A stretch of DNA of 64,000 nucleotides from positions 3,286,001-3,350,000 of the forward strand of contig JAVLRN010000004.1 of the NCBI GenBank assembly GCA_032821775.1, read 5' to 3'. The stretch is from Sanguinoderma infundibulare (lineage: Eukaryota > Basidiomycota > Agaricomycetes > Polyporales > Polyporaceae). Position numbers and translations under genes: made by a program. A model generated the notes under the pieces. That model searched no databases. It saw nothing but the letters and a program-made list of their open reading frames with translations, and was not told the origin of the DNA. Within the stretch, counting starts at the first letter, position 1; every line of letters begins with the position of its first letter. Of the stretch, positions 54,662-64,000 are shown one piece after another.

Positions 54662-56775
54662 ATGCATGCGACCTCACTCCTGGTATTGGGCATCTTCCTT
54701 GTCGTCCTCCACCGTATCCGCTCCTACCTCTCATGGAGAACACGTTCACGAGGACGATCGCTCCCTCCAGGCCCCAAGCCTCTACCCATTATAGGAAACC
54801 TCTGTGACTGGCCGAAAGCGAACCAGCCGATGGTTCTGCGGGATATATGCGCGAAGCATGGTGCGTGCGAGCTCGCGAAGCTCCTGGCGAGCGGACTCAC
54901 AACCTAGTCCCGTCCCCAGGCGATATCGTGCATTTCTCGCTCTTGGGTCGTCATGTCGTAGTGCTTGGATCACCCGCCGCGGTTTTCGAGTGCCTCGAGA
55001 AGAAGTCTGCTAACACTTCTAGCCGCGTGGTCACTCCAGTGATCGAATTGTGCGTTGGTTCTTCGACGATTGCCACATGCTTTGCTAACACTCTATCTCA
55101 GGTCAGGCTTGGACAGTAACTTCTCCCTCATTCCGTATGGACGTCGCTGGAGGGAGCACAAGCGCACCTTCTGGCAATATTTTCATCCGAAAGCATCAAT
55201 GGACCACCGTCCCGCCCAGAAGTTGACGACCCGCAGGTTTTTGGTCAAGCTCCTCCGCAATCCTTCCGAAATCGAGCACCATGTGCATTTGTGAGGAAGG
55301 CACCTTTTGGTACGCAATCTGTTAAGACGCTGATTTGATAGCGCTTCCGCAGCACTTTCTCGGCTGCGCTGATCAAGGTTCTCTACGGCTTCGATGCAGT
55401 GGACGACGACGATATAGTTCGCATGGTAGAGGCAGTCATGGAGTGGGTACGTAAAGAATTCGTCCCGGGAAGATATCTCGTCGAGATCTTCCCACTTCTG
55501 AAATACCTCCCCTCGTGGTTCCCGGGAGGGATTATCAAGAAGCGTGCTGTGTACTGGCGGGCCACGGCCAAGCTGTTGCAGGATGAGCCGTTCCGTCGAG
55601 TCAGAGCAGCCATGGTGTGTTTTGTCTCTAACTGCTCTTGCGACCAAGTGGATCCACGGCTTTCATTTACACGTGCTCAGATAAAGTTTGGCTTGGAAGC
55701 ACCGCCTTCCGTCGTTAGCGGCATGCTCACCCAGATCGACGAGAGCAAGGATGAGGAAGCGAAGAAGCGAGAGCGAGAGCAACTATGCAAAGATGTGGCC
55801 ATGATGACATTTGAAGGTGCGTTTCATTCCGCGCGCTTGGGCAATCTCTCGAAACCATTTGACACCCACTTGCGGACGCAGCTGGGTCAGATACGGTTCG
55901 CATTACTTACGCTCTTCATCTTCTTTCCCGACGTCTCACATGACAATCAAGGTTACGACAGCGACGCAGTGGGCGCTTCTCGCTTTATCTCTCCACCCGG
56001 AAGCACAAAAGAAGGCCCAAGCCGAGCTGGATGCCGTGGTCGGTCCCAATCGACTCCCGGACTTCGATGACTGGGACGCACTTGTCTACGTCAACGCCCT
56101 CCTGAAGGAGAGCCTCCGGTGGCGGACTATAGTGCCACTTGGCCTCCCGCATGCGACAATCGAAGACGACGAGCTCTGTGGGTACTTCATTCCCGCCGGG
56201 ACAATCATACATGCAAATATATGGTGCGTTACGCGCGTTGCGCGTCGTTGCCTTTCTCATTATATGCTGCAGGGCATGCACACACGATCCTGAGGTCTAT
56301 GAGGAGCCGGACGAGTTCCGCCCGGAACGTTTCATACGTAAGGGAAAGCTGGACACCGCGGTACCCGATCCTGCCACATTCGTCTTCGGGTTCGGTCGGA
56401 GGTGGGGAACACCGTTTCTCCAGGCTATTGACCCCCGATGTGCTCACAGTACTGGTGTTGGGAGTTAGGATGTGCCCTGGCCGATACTTCGCCGACAACG
56501 CGCTCTTCATCACCATCGCTTCTGTGCTCCACGTTTTCGACGTTGGACCCCCACTAGACGAGAAGGGACAAGCAGTTCAAGTCATACCCGAGTCTACTAA
56601 CGAATTCGTCAGGTCAGTCTCCTCTTCACCCTTGTCTTCGGCTTCTGTCATGGCGGACCTACGTGTATTGACTTTTACTAGCGTTCCGGTCGACTTTCGG
56701 GTGACGGTCAAACCCCGCTCCGCTGCAGCGAAGGCACTGATACTCAGCGGCACCCAAGGCATCGGCTCCGACTAG
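54662..56775 (+). CDS. Cytochrome P450 monooxygenase (OrdA/CYP64-like group)
   Basis: Ten exons: 54662..54860, 54920..55049, 55102..55290, 55353..55614, 55681..55816, 55882..55895, 55952..56223, 56273..56401, 56469..56612 and 56682..56775, giving 522 residues, the usual P450 length. An N-terminal membrane anchor (about 3-20) precedes the proline hinge [13 protein letters not shown]. Then come [12 protein letters not shown] (helix C), AGSDT (306-310, I-helix oxygen-activation motif), KESLRWR (E363, R366), PDEFRPERF and the haem loop FGFGRRMCPGR with Cys446. It should sit in the ER membrane and hydroxylate a small hydrophobic substrate using a P450 reductase; the substrate is unknown. AGSDT is encoded by a 14-nt micro-exon, without which the gene looks broken. 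The annotation group is inferred from overall pattern. It is convergent with F-box gene E, 51 bp away. Confidence 0.9.
55882..55895 (+). other. 14-nt micro-exon of the P450 (AGSDT)
   Basis: CTGGGTCAGATACG lies between GACGCAG and GTTCGC. With one base from the exon before, it encodes A-G-S-D-T. Both flanking introns (65 and 56 nt) end in AG and the frame is kept (phase 1 to phase 0). Confidence 0.85.
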
Positions 56776-56826
56776 CATGTTGAACGTTCGGCAGAAACCC
56801 ATGTTTTCCATTCCGGTATCTATCCA
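56776..56826. other. 51-bp gap between convergent P450 and F-box E stop codons
   Basis: Too short for two separate 3' UTRs, so the transcripts must overlap at their 3' ends. Confidence 0.7.
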
Positions 56827-58433
56827 TCAGGATTTGTAACTACAGTATGCTCTTGGAAAGACCTTTTTGACAGCATCGTTCACCCGCACCTTCAAGAGCT
56901 CGTCTTCCTGAGCCATCGCGTCCGGGAACGTCAGCTCCCGCAAGGGATGCTCCTCCGACGCGTGACAGCCTTCGATCTTCGCGAGAGCCCCCTCCGAGAC
57001 CTCCAGAACGGGAAGACGGAGTGTCCGAAGGGTGGGAAAATGCGTGGCGAAGTAGACGATGGCGTCCACGGGCGACAGCGACAACTGGTCTTCCTGGAAC
57101 TTGACTTCAATACGTACTTCCTCGAGATGCGGCCGGGCCCGTGCTATGGGGCGGAAAACAGTGAGCGGACGGTTCATGGCGGCCCTTTCGATTATGAGCG
57201 TGAAGCTGCTGAGAGCGTGGAGCACAGAGAGCGGCCCTACGATTTCTGCGAGGGTGAACGGCATGCTGTTGAGGGGGGGATCCTGCGCGGCCGCGTCTGG
57301 AGACGCGATGACGGGGATGGAGCGGAAGCGCATCCACAGGCTTGTCAAGGTCCGGTACTTGGCAGCTATGGTCGCGGGCGTGTGGAGAGGCACAGGATTG
57401 TCTGCGGAGGTCGACCAAAACGTGTCGATGGTGAGGTCACGCAAGCGCGGCAGCGCGAGTTGTTCTAGGACACTCGCGACCTTGCTCTCGTGTCCGTGGA
57501 CGGTGAGGCGCCTTAGTGCGGGGAAGGTGAGGGGGCGATTCCGCTTCATGGACGAGCCGTACACGCCAAACGAGAGGCCTTCAAGCACGGGGAGCACTTT
57601 GCACAGCTCCAGCGCTTCCTGTTTGATTCCACCCGCAAGGTCAACGTGGCGGACATGGGCGCAGCTGGACCGCAGTAGCTGCGAAGACAGGCGAGCATAA
57701 CCGAATTGGAGCGATTCTAGGTGAGGGGCGGCAGCGGACGCGAGAGCGAAAAGGCGGGCGACTGTGGGGTCTGGCTTGTCCAATGGCGGGGGATGTATCA
57801 AAAAGTTAAGTCGTCGAACATCAGGGGAGATGAGCTGCAAGGCGTCAAAGCGTTCTTCGGCGCGAGACATGTACACGCTGTCATTGAGAGTCACCGAATG
57901 AAGTCGAGGGAGGATAGGGCCATTCAAGACTGATGACGAGATGTCTCGCCACAGCGTAGAGGCAGCTGGAGCCGAGAGCGGACGTAACGTGATTGAGCGC
58001 ACATTGCGAGCGTACTTTCGGAAACGGCTCCACAGGATATGAGCAGGCCGGGGTAGGTTCTGCTGAAGGATATATGAGCATGACGCGTACGTAATTCGGT
58101 GAAAGTGTGTTCAAAACAACGCACCCGCACCAGGGAATATAGCCCAGCGACTAATTGAGGTTGTACTAACCCGAGAATGCGCAACAGATCGAGAAGAGGA
58201 CGGTCGCTGTGGAGGCTCCTCCACAGGATCTTGACGGCAGGCCCATGAAGAGCCTTGCAACTTCTCGCTGAGCGAGCCAACGACTGTCGAAGCTCGTGAA
58301 TATCCGGGCTTGCTCCTAGAGGATCTATCGCTGATATCTGCTGAGGATCCAGATGGGAGAAGATCTCTACAAGCATGTCGTCGACGATTGGGAACGGTTG
58401 TGGAGTGGACATCGGGGCCAAGTTCAATCGCAT
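56827..58433 (-). CDS. F-box protein E
   Basis: Exons 58433..58131 and 58062..56827 give 512 residues (a second ATG at 58412 would give 505). F-box at about residues 15-75: FPIVDDMLVEIFSHLDPQQ, then ALHGPAVKILWRSLHSDRPL. The 68-nt intron (GTGCGG..TTCAG) joins GLYSL to QNLPRPAHILWSRFRKYAR in phase 0. Leucine-rich segments follow (PRLHSVTLND, PALRRLTVHGHE, PRLRDLTIDTF, HLEEVRIEVKF). It is the same broad family as A and B (WSRF..YAR.VRSI motif after the intron) but diverged, and intact. Likely an SCF receptor; target unknown. It converges on the P450. Confidence 0.85.
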
Positions 58434-60128
58434 AGCCGCAGAGGCACTGTTGTTCAAACGTTCATGTCGGATCCGACATTCCGCAGAAGTGACTCTTGAG
58501 AGCTTGAGAACCCACGCCGGCCTCTTCAGACCACCCGGAAGCCCTCGGATGGCGGAGCCTAATAAACGACTATTGTGCACGCGCGGTGGCAAGCAGTCAC
58601 CAGGGATAATTCCATTGGACAACCGTGACCGTGTAGCGACGTCGGACGAAGAACGCGTGGTAAAGCTGCAGGCAAGAGTCAGCGGTCCCCCGGTAGAAGT
58701 TGGCTGGCAGGAGATTCGAAAAGGAGCCTCTTTGGCGCTTATGTCTCCGCGCGTGTCGGAAGATGCCGGGGTCCCACGTGTCTTGATTGGACGACTTGCC
58801 TGCCTCGCTGGCATGGCCCACATGCGAACCCGAGTGCAACTCAAACCATCATTCTACGTGGTCTCTCTTTGAACATCACATCATTCCTCCGGTTACGCCT
58901 AAGAAGTGCATAAAATTCAGCATCAATCCGATGAAACCAGCCGCACAAGCTTCTAGGACTTCCGACTCGTCGGACATAAGCTCGGAGCCGCGAGGCTTCT
59001 TGGGACGGGTTCTCTCTAGGCCGCTCGGCTGCCCGACCTGCAGTTGATATCATCAAGTCACTTGTTTGACTTCACAAAGGACGCCGGAAAGGTGAGTGTG
59101 CCCATGTACTCGCCGAGATCATTTTCGGAGCGCGCTCGTACTAGCCGTCAGAAGCTGCTGCCACGTCATGGCCATCGAATGCGAGGAAGGCTCTTTTCTT
59201 CCGCTGCATACCCGCCTAGAACACACAGGGTGTAGCGCCACCGGTATCATCTAGATGTCGAAAACCAGCCAACTCATCCCGGGCTCAGGCTGAGAGCATA
59301 AGCGCGCAGCTTGAGCCTTGGGACGTTTTGGTTGACTGTGCTTGACTATATTCATCATGGATCATGGATCAAAACCAGGCGTCCGCGTCCATATCTTTGA
59401 TTTCTCGGTGAACCGGACTTTGTGAACATCCCCGCAACTTCCTGGGCGATCCGCTTTTCACCAGATCGGGCTCACGGTCTTTTCAGGCCGATGTATCATA
59501 CGAACCTGGAAGCTTCTGCATAGCCCTAAACGATGTCTCACGGATTCTTTGCAACATATAGTAACGTTTGCTTGCGCTGAGGTATTATTGCGTTTGCACA
59601 TGGAGATCGTGAGGTTGACAATAACGGCAGTGGACGTTGGATTCTGGTCCCCGTGGCTATGCTCCGCGCAGACTGATCTTCACGAACGTCTCGCACGGCG
59701 ATATCGGCATTGAATGGCCCGTCTGGTCAAGAGCTGCGATCTATCACTCAACGCCGACATCGCTGCATAGGCATGCTCCACCGGCCAGAAGCGTGTTATG
59801 CGAGTAAATGGCTGGCAGGCGGGCGTCGCTTGACATTCGACGCGCGTCTTGTACACGAAATTTTGATTGACGGCGCTCGGCATCCAATTGTGACGCCTAC
59901 ATCGGACGAGTGCTGATGCATCGCTGCACCAATCCGAGGTCGGAGTGACTCTAGAAGGACAAAGGTGATGACGGCGGATACACCGCGCGGCTGCTGAGCT
60001 CGGTTTGCAAATGATCAGGGAGGGAGAAAGAAGTTAAATAGACCGTGCTCCATTGCTGGTCTCACCCATCGAGCCCTCTCGACGTCCTCACACTCAAGTT
60101 CCTCTTCGCCTCCTCCCGTACTTGCGTC
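58434..60128. other. Intergenic between F-box E and the glycopeptide gene
   Basis: About 1.7 kb. No supportable gene. A short frame near 59050 (HLFDFTKDAGK followed by GTGAGT) looks like an exon end, but no partner exons were found. Confidence 0.4.
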
Positions 60129-60979
60129 ATGCAGCTCTCACTCGCCACCTCCCTCGTTGCCGTTGCGGCTCTCGTCCACTCCGCATTTGCCGAAACGCAC
60201 ACCGTGCATTTCAACAACCGGTGAGCAACACCGTTCACGCACTTCTTACAGAACCTTGCTCACGCGCATTTCTTTCCAGTTGCGGTCATGGAACTGTAAG
60301 GCGCGAGCACGACAGTCATGCTGCTGCGATGCTGACTCGCATTGGTCCGGAAGCCTACTCTCATCCAGGGTCCGAACGTCCTCTCCACCGGGGCCGACTA
60401 CACCTCGAACGGACCCCTCATCTCTGCCATTGCGTAAGTCCTCCTTACAATAACGGCCACCTTTTCGTCACTGACCACACCCCCAGCTATTTGCAAACAG
60501 GTATGTCCCTACCCGATTCGAAACCAAGGACTACATTTCAACATTGATCGTTCGCGACTACTAGGAAACTGCGGCTTCAACGGCGACGGCTGCACGCTCA
60601 TCGAGACGACGCTCAGAAACCCGACCTCCCCCGGCTCCGGCTCCTCGAGCGACATCAGCCTGATCCCTCCGCACGCTTTCAGCGTCACCTCTGGCTTTGG
60701 GTCGGTCTCTACTTTGTGATTTCTCTCTGCACGGCTCGCTGACTGCCGCCATTCTTCTATTTACCTTCTAGCTACTACGGCGGCTGCGATGGCACCGGGG
60801 CGGACTGCACGAGCGCGACCTGCCCGACTGCCTTCTTCAAGCCGGACGACACGCACGTGCAGGTGGCGTGCCAGACGGACAACGTGAGTCTTCTTCTACA
60901 TCTGAGCATAGTGGGTGAAAGACGCTAATGTTCATTCCGTATGCCACAGGTGAACTTGGTGATCACGTTCTGCGACTAA
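60129..60979 (+). CDS. Small secreted glycopeptide-type protein
   Basis: Seven exons: 60129..60220, 60280..60295, 60354..60433, 60487..60500, 60565..60700, 60772..60883 and 60950..60979, giving 159 residues. Signal peptide MQLSLATSLVAVAALVHSAFA, then HTVHFNNRCGHGTPTLIQG, STGADYTSNGPLISAIAYLQ, ETTLRNPTSPGSGSSSDISL and YYGGCDGTGADCTSATCP. The protein ends CQTDNVNLVITFCD. This is the pattern of a small, cysteine-rich secreted family, often called glycopeptide and distantly like thaumatin, that is widespread in mushroom-forming fungi. Cysteines are likely disulfide-paired; the role is not established (cell surface or fruiting is often suggested). Two exons are tiny (16 and 14 nt). Introns are 51-71 nt with GT..AG ends. 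Confidence 0.88.
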
Positions 60980-62027
60980 GTCCTGGCAACTGGTTATGCT
61001 CGAAAAGCTACATAGCGCGTTCTGACACCTTGTATTACGTTAGTTCAGCATCCAGCTTCCAGAATGGCCATTTTCTGCTACCTTTGAGACCGCGAGACGT
61101 GCGATAGCATGCGTTACGCCCAGACGAGTTATTTTGGACTGGGACATGGTACGAGAATTTAAGCCAGAGGTGATGGTGGTGTGCCAACTGCGATCGGTAC
61201 GGACGGCGCTGTGCGAGCAATGCAAATCCCCACTGCGCCGATTGGTCACCTTCCCGAACAGCCCTCATACCTTAGCGGGTTCGCGCTTGCAAGGCGGCCG
61301 AACAGCGCCGCGTCAAAGCACACATGAGACTATGTTCCGAGTTGACAATTTTATATTATTGCGTGTTTTTGTGCCGGACTGCGTGTACACAACGAACTCG
61401 GTGATCGTGCACATCCGCCGCCCGGGGGTTTTCTCTTTTCTCCCGACTGACATCGACCTCAACAGACCCTTCATAAATGACCGCGCCAAAGCCTCATCCA
61501 AGGCCCGTCAGGTCCTCCTGGCGCACCCCTCTAGTTCCACCCCACGACCCCGGCCGAAGGCAGGGGGTGGGAGAGACGCGCGCGCGACCGTGGACGAGAC
61601 CTGCGCCAGTCCCGCGGGGGCTGGCGAGCGCCTGTCGTGCTTGTCCGGTGGTCCTCTGTTGATCCGGTGAGGGCGTGAGATACAAACTTAGGACGACGTG
61701 CGAGAGCTACTTACCGTGTGCACCGTATGCGGCGCATGACGGAAAGACATCCGTGCTCGAGGGTGGACACGACCCCGCTTCAACCGCCTGGGGCGGGAAC
61801 GGTAGTCGTACGCGCCGGCTCGGCCTTCTGCACTGCAATTTATGGGGTTAGCCAAAGTAGGGAGGTGGGAGTTGAGTAGGCGACTCACCAAGTGTTCCTC
61901 CATGATCGCCACTGTGTGGTACACGGCATAAGCCTGATGCTTGGTGATCGAGGAGGGAGGCTCGAGGGCACGAGGACGAAGCGACAGTAGGCGCTGTCCG
62001 TATGGGTCGAGGAGGGCTGACCAGACA
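60980..62027. other. Intergenic, possible exon of a small minus-strand unit
   Basis: No firm gene. On the minus strand there are a GTGAGT donor near 61889, a TTGCAG acceptor near 61836 and a GTAAGT near 61715 that could belong to the unit described at 62028-62376. Confidence 0.3.
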
Positions 62028-62376
62028 TTGGGGGCTCGGCAGCAGGTCGTTATACGAAAGGAAAGCGAGGTCGAACGCGGGGGCCAGGGACGCGGCGTGT
62101 GGACGGATGTCCGACACGCCGTCCCCGACCGGGAGACGTCGAGTCAGGAGGCCGGGTAGGGTGGAACAAGAACAGAGGCATGAGAAGGAAATGCTGATGA
62201 GTCTTCTTGCAAGTAGGCAGGAAAGGAAGCAGATCTGGGTTTTCTTGTTTTCTAGTTGCAGGCGAGCGAGAGAAGATGATGAAGAGCATCGCTGATGAGC
62301 GCTGGTAGTGGAGAGAGGCACTGGCAGATGATGGTTGTGGATGAGGGGATGGCGCTCCGGGGGTGGTTCTTTATAC
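62028..62376 (-). other. Possible small transcription unit with TATA box
   Basis: On the minus strand GGGTATAAAG lies at about 62367-62376. Downstream, an ATG at 62028 opens a short frame (MSGQPSSTHTDSAYCRFVLV) that can splice in phase at two further sites. There is no known domain and no clear stop after the last donor. Support is only the TATA box and usable splice sites. Confidence 0.25.
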
Positions 62377-63069
62377 CCTTCGCGATGGTGGCTAACCACC
62401 CAACCTCCGGTTCCGATTTGGCAGGTGGCCTTCCACAGATAGCTAGCCTTGGTTGACTTGCAAATCGGAATGAGGCTGGCGAAGCCCAGGCTTGAGCTGC
62501 CGGACATGCCTTCACAGTGGCTGGGTTGCCGGGGATTCGAAAGACGACGAATGACGCATTATGCGGCAGACACTGACATCCGCATTGCCACCCTGGGCCT
62601 GAAATCCGAGGAACCGAAGTAACACGCGATCATTCCACCGCGTGTGATTCTGTCCCCGCAAACTTGAAAGGCCAACCCCATCGCATGTGCGGCGCACTGT
62701 TCGGATTGTCTTCGCCTCTTGATGTCCGGGAACCGAAGTGTAGAAGGAGGAATTCTTTCCATGTGGCTCGGTCGCCTGGTCGCTGCGGGCCTGGTCTTCG
62801 ATCACAAACCTGGCCCATGGAAACCACGCACGCAAGAAGGTAAGGTTAACAACAGACCGGGTCTGTGGTGAGGAAGACAAGCCTGAGGAAGACATATCTC
62901 CTCCCGCTCCGGAGACTTAACATACCATATTAATCGCTAATCGTGTCAAGCGCCCGATTCACGTGCGTGGTCACTGTGTGACATAGCCCCACCTTGTGCT
63001 CAAGGCCAATCTTAAGTACCTTGTCCACGCTGTCGATTACGTTAGCCGCCTCTGAGGAACATGTCTACG
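62377..63069. other. Intergenic, nothing recognised
   Basis: No supportable coding exon or repeat. Confidence 0.4.
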
Positions 63070-63171
63070 GGGCATGTGGTGTAGTTGGTTATCACGCTGC
63101 TTAGTATCCTAACATGGTGGCTACTTGGATGGGAGAAGGGCCCGGTTCAAGCCCAGGACCGGACATGTCCG
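63070..63171 (+). tRNA. tRNA-like Pol III unit (intron-containing tRNA, pseudogene or SINE head)
   Basis: TGGTGTAGTTGGTTATCACG (63077-63096) is a near-perfect internal A box of the tRNA-Val/Asp type. GGTTCAAGCCC (63144-63154) resembles a B box. GGGCATG (63070-63076) can pair with CATGTCC (63164-63170), and TTTT follows at 63172-63175, a Pol III terminator. However, the T stem has a mismatch, there are extra bases between it and the acceptor side, and I could not fold a normal anticodon arm, so the anticodon is not assigned. Confidence 0.4.
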
Positions 63172-63175
63172 TTTT

Positions 63176-64000
63176 GGCGCGCCGACGTCGGGCCGGCGCT
63201 TGCCAAGTTTCTCGAGGGGGCTCCCCGCGCACGGCTTCCCTTGAACAACATCCCCCGCCCACGTCTCTCATCGTATGCTCACGTCATAGCCAACAGCTTT
63301 GCGTACGACTGGGAGAGTGGTTCACAGTTCGCGGGTAGGACATCGATATCAGGATGACTCGGACTCGGACTCAGACTGATCCACCTCCAGTGACCCACCT
63401 CTCGTGCTTGCCCGTAGCAATCGTCTTGCTGCTCTTCCTGCCATATGACTGCATTCTTTGACCGCATTTTCAAGCGTCAATATCACGTCAATGTTTCCAG
63501 CCCCGGCAATATCTCCGCAATCCGATTATCGAAGGCCCACTAGAGCCCTCTAGAGCCTAGAGAGCCTGAGGCCTGCTGAGGGTGCGACGTCGCCGTGTGG
63601 AACCGGTGGACCGCCCAGGTGAGTTTCAAAGATTCTGCTGCAGAATTGTTTCTTGGATGAGCATCCGTCCTTCGTTTCCTGCTACTGTTGGTGCACGGCC
63701 AGGCTCGGGCCGCGTCGCCAGAAAAGTTACCATGTTGTATTCACATGATGTGCCATCTGCATCAAGTTGCAACACAGGCCAGTTACCCTTGAAGGGGATG
63801 CTGCCCTTTACAAGTTACACAAATACGCTTATAGCTATCGAGGGGTCCCGAAAAAAATGAAAACAAGTCCTGGCTTCAACGGAAATCATGGCCGCAACGT
63901 TCAGAACCATCCGAGTCATTGCCGTATGGATCGGCCCAAGACATACTTGACCTTATCTTAGCAATCTCAAGATGTAGTACCCCTTTTACATCATCGTCCG
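63176..64000. other. Intergenic, nothing recognised
   Basis: No supportable gene, RNA or repeat to the end of the window. A gene could continue beyond the edge. Confidence 0.4.

Noticed and set aside
55815..55980. Calling the P450 a pseudogene for lack of the I-helix motif
   Set aside because: The motif was found on a 14-nt micro-exon with good splice sites, restoring a full-length enzyme.
59044..59235. Possible exon reading HLFDFTKDAGK before a GTGAGT
   Set aside because: Too short and isolated; no other exons of a recognisable gene nearby.
61848..62507. A 219-codon minus-strand frame
   Set aside because: Composition is random-like (Ser/Pro/Arg/Leu), it runs over the TATA box and there is no domain or conserved pattern.

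Overview
The window is nuclear DNA from a filamentous fungus, almost certainly a mushroom-forming basidiomycete (Agaricomycetes, plausibly a wood-decay polypore). The evidence is short 50-70 nt introns with GT..AG (a few GC..AG) ends, very small exons, pyrimidine-rich promoter stretches, many F-box/leucine-rich-repeat genes, several secreted glycoside hydrolases, a cytochrome P450, a small secreted glycopeptide-type protein and a U6 snRNA. There is no bacterial-style gene organisation: no operons, ribosome binding sites or CRISPR. All gene models below are joined by hand from exons; frame continuity was checked across every junction for NST1, the four GH79 genes, the TIM-barrel hydrolase, the P450, the glycopeptide gene and the intact F-box genes.

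Layout. 0.6-4.3 kb: two F-box genes (A and B), both damaged. 4.7-9.0 kb: an NST1-type stress-response gene on the minus strand. 11.0-17.7 kb: two GH79 glycoside hydrolases in tandem. 17.8-28.6 kb: a gene graveyard with a dispersed repeat, a KEN-box-like pseudogene, truncated HAL2-like and aegerolysin-like fragments, a 200-bp (CCATCG)n array, a GST remnant, an F-box/LRR-like remnant, a lone WD40 repeat and a multiply broken ataxin-3 (Josephin) deubiquitinase. 30.5-31.8 kb: a secreted protein built from sixteen 20-residue Pro/Lys/His repeats. 32.7-35.1 kb: an inverted second copy of the A-B F-box pair, in which A is intact and B is cut short. 36.7-42.5 kb: two convergent GH79 genes. 44.5-46.4 kb: a secreted TIM-barrel hydrolase. 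46.6-51.4 kb: F-box fragments, the second copy of the dispersed repeat, U6 snRNA, an intact F-box gene D, and its paralog D' interrupted by a retroelement-like insert. 52.0-53.5 kb: an uncharacterised gene. 54.7-58.4 kb: a P450 and an F-box gene, convergent with only 51 bp between stop codons. 60.1-61.0 kb: a glycopeptide-type secreted protein. 63.07 kb: a tRNA-like Pol III unit.

Two themes stand out. First, secreted carbohydrate-active enzymes: four GH79 paralogs with signal peptides, mostly with hydrophobic (GPI-type) tails, plus a fifth secreted hydrolase, which fits removal of glucuronic acid or related sugars from plant or fungal wall polymers. Second, rapid birth and death of F-box genes (about nine loci in 64 kb), with inverted and direct duplications, truncations, a splice-donor change and a retroelement insertion. 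I did not find a clearly new multi-gene system. The most unusual features are the conserved micro-exons (13 and 10 nt in GH79, 14 nt in the P450 carrying its oxygen-binding motif), the 16-repeat secreted protein and the cluster of decayed gene copies.
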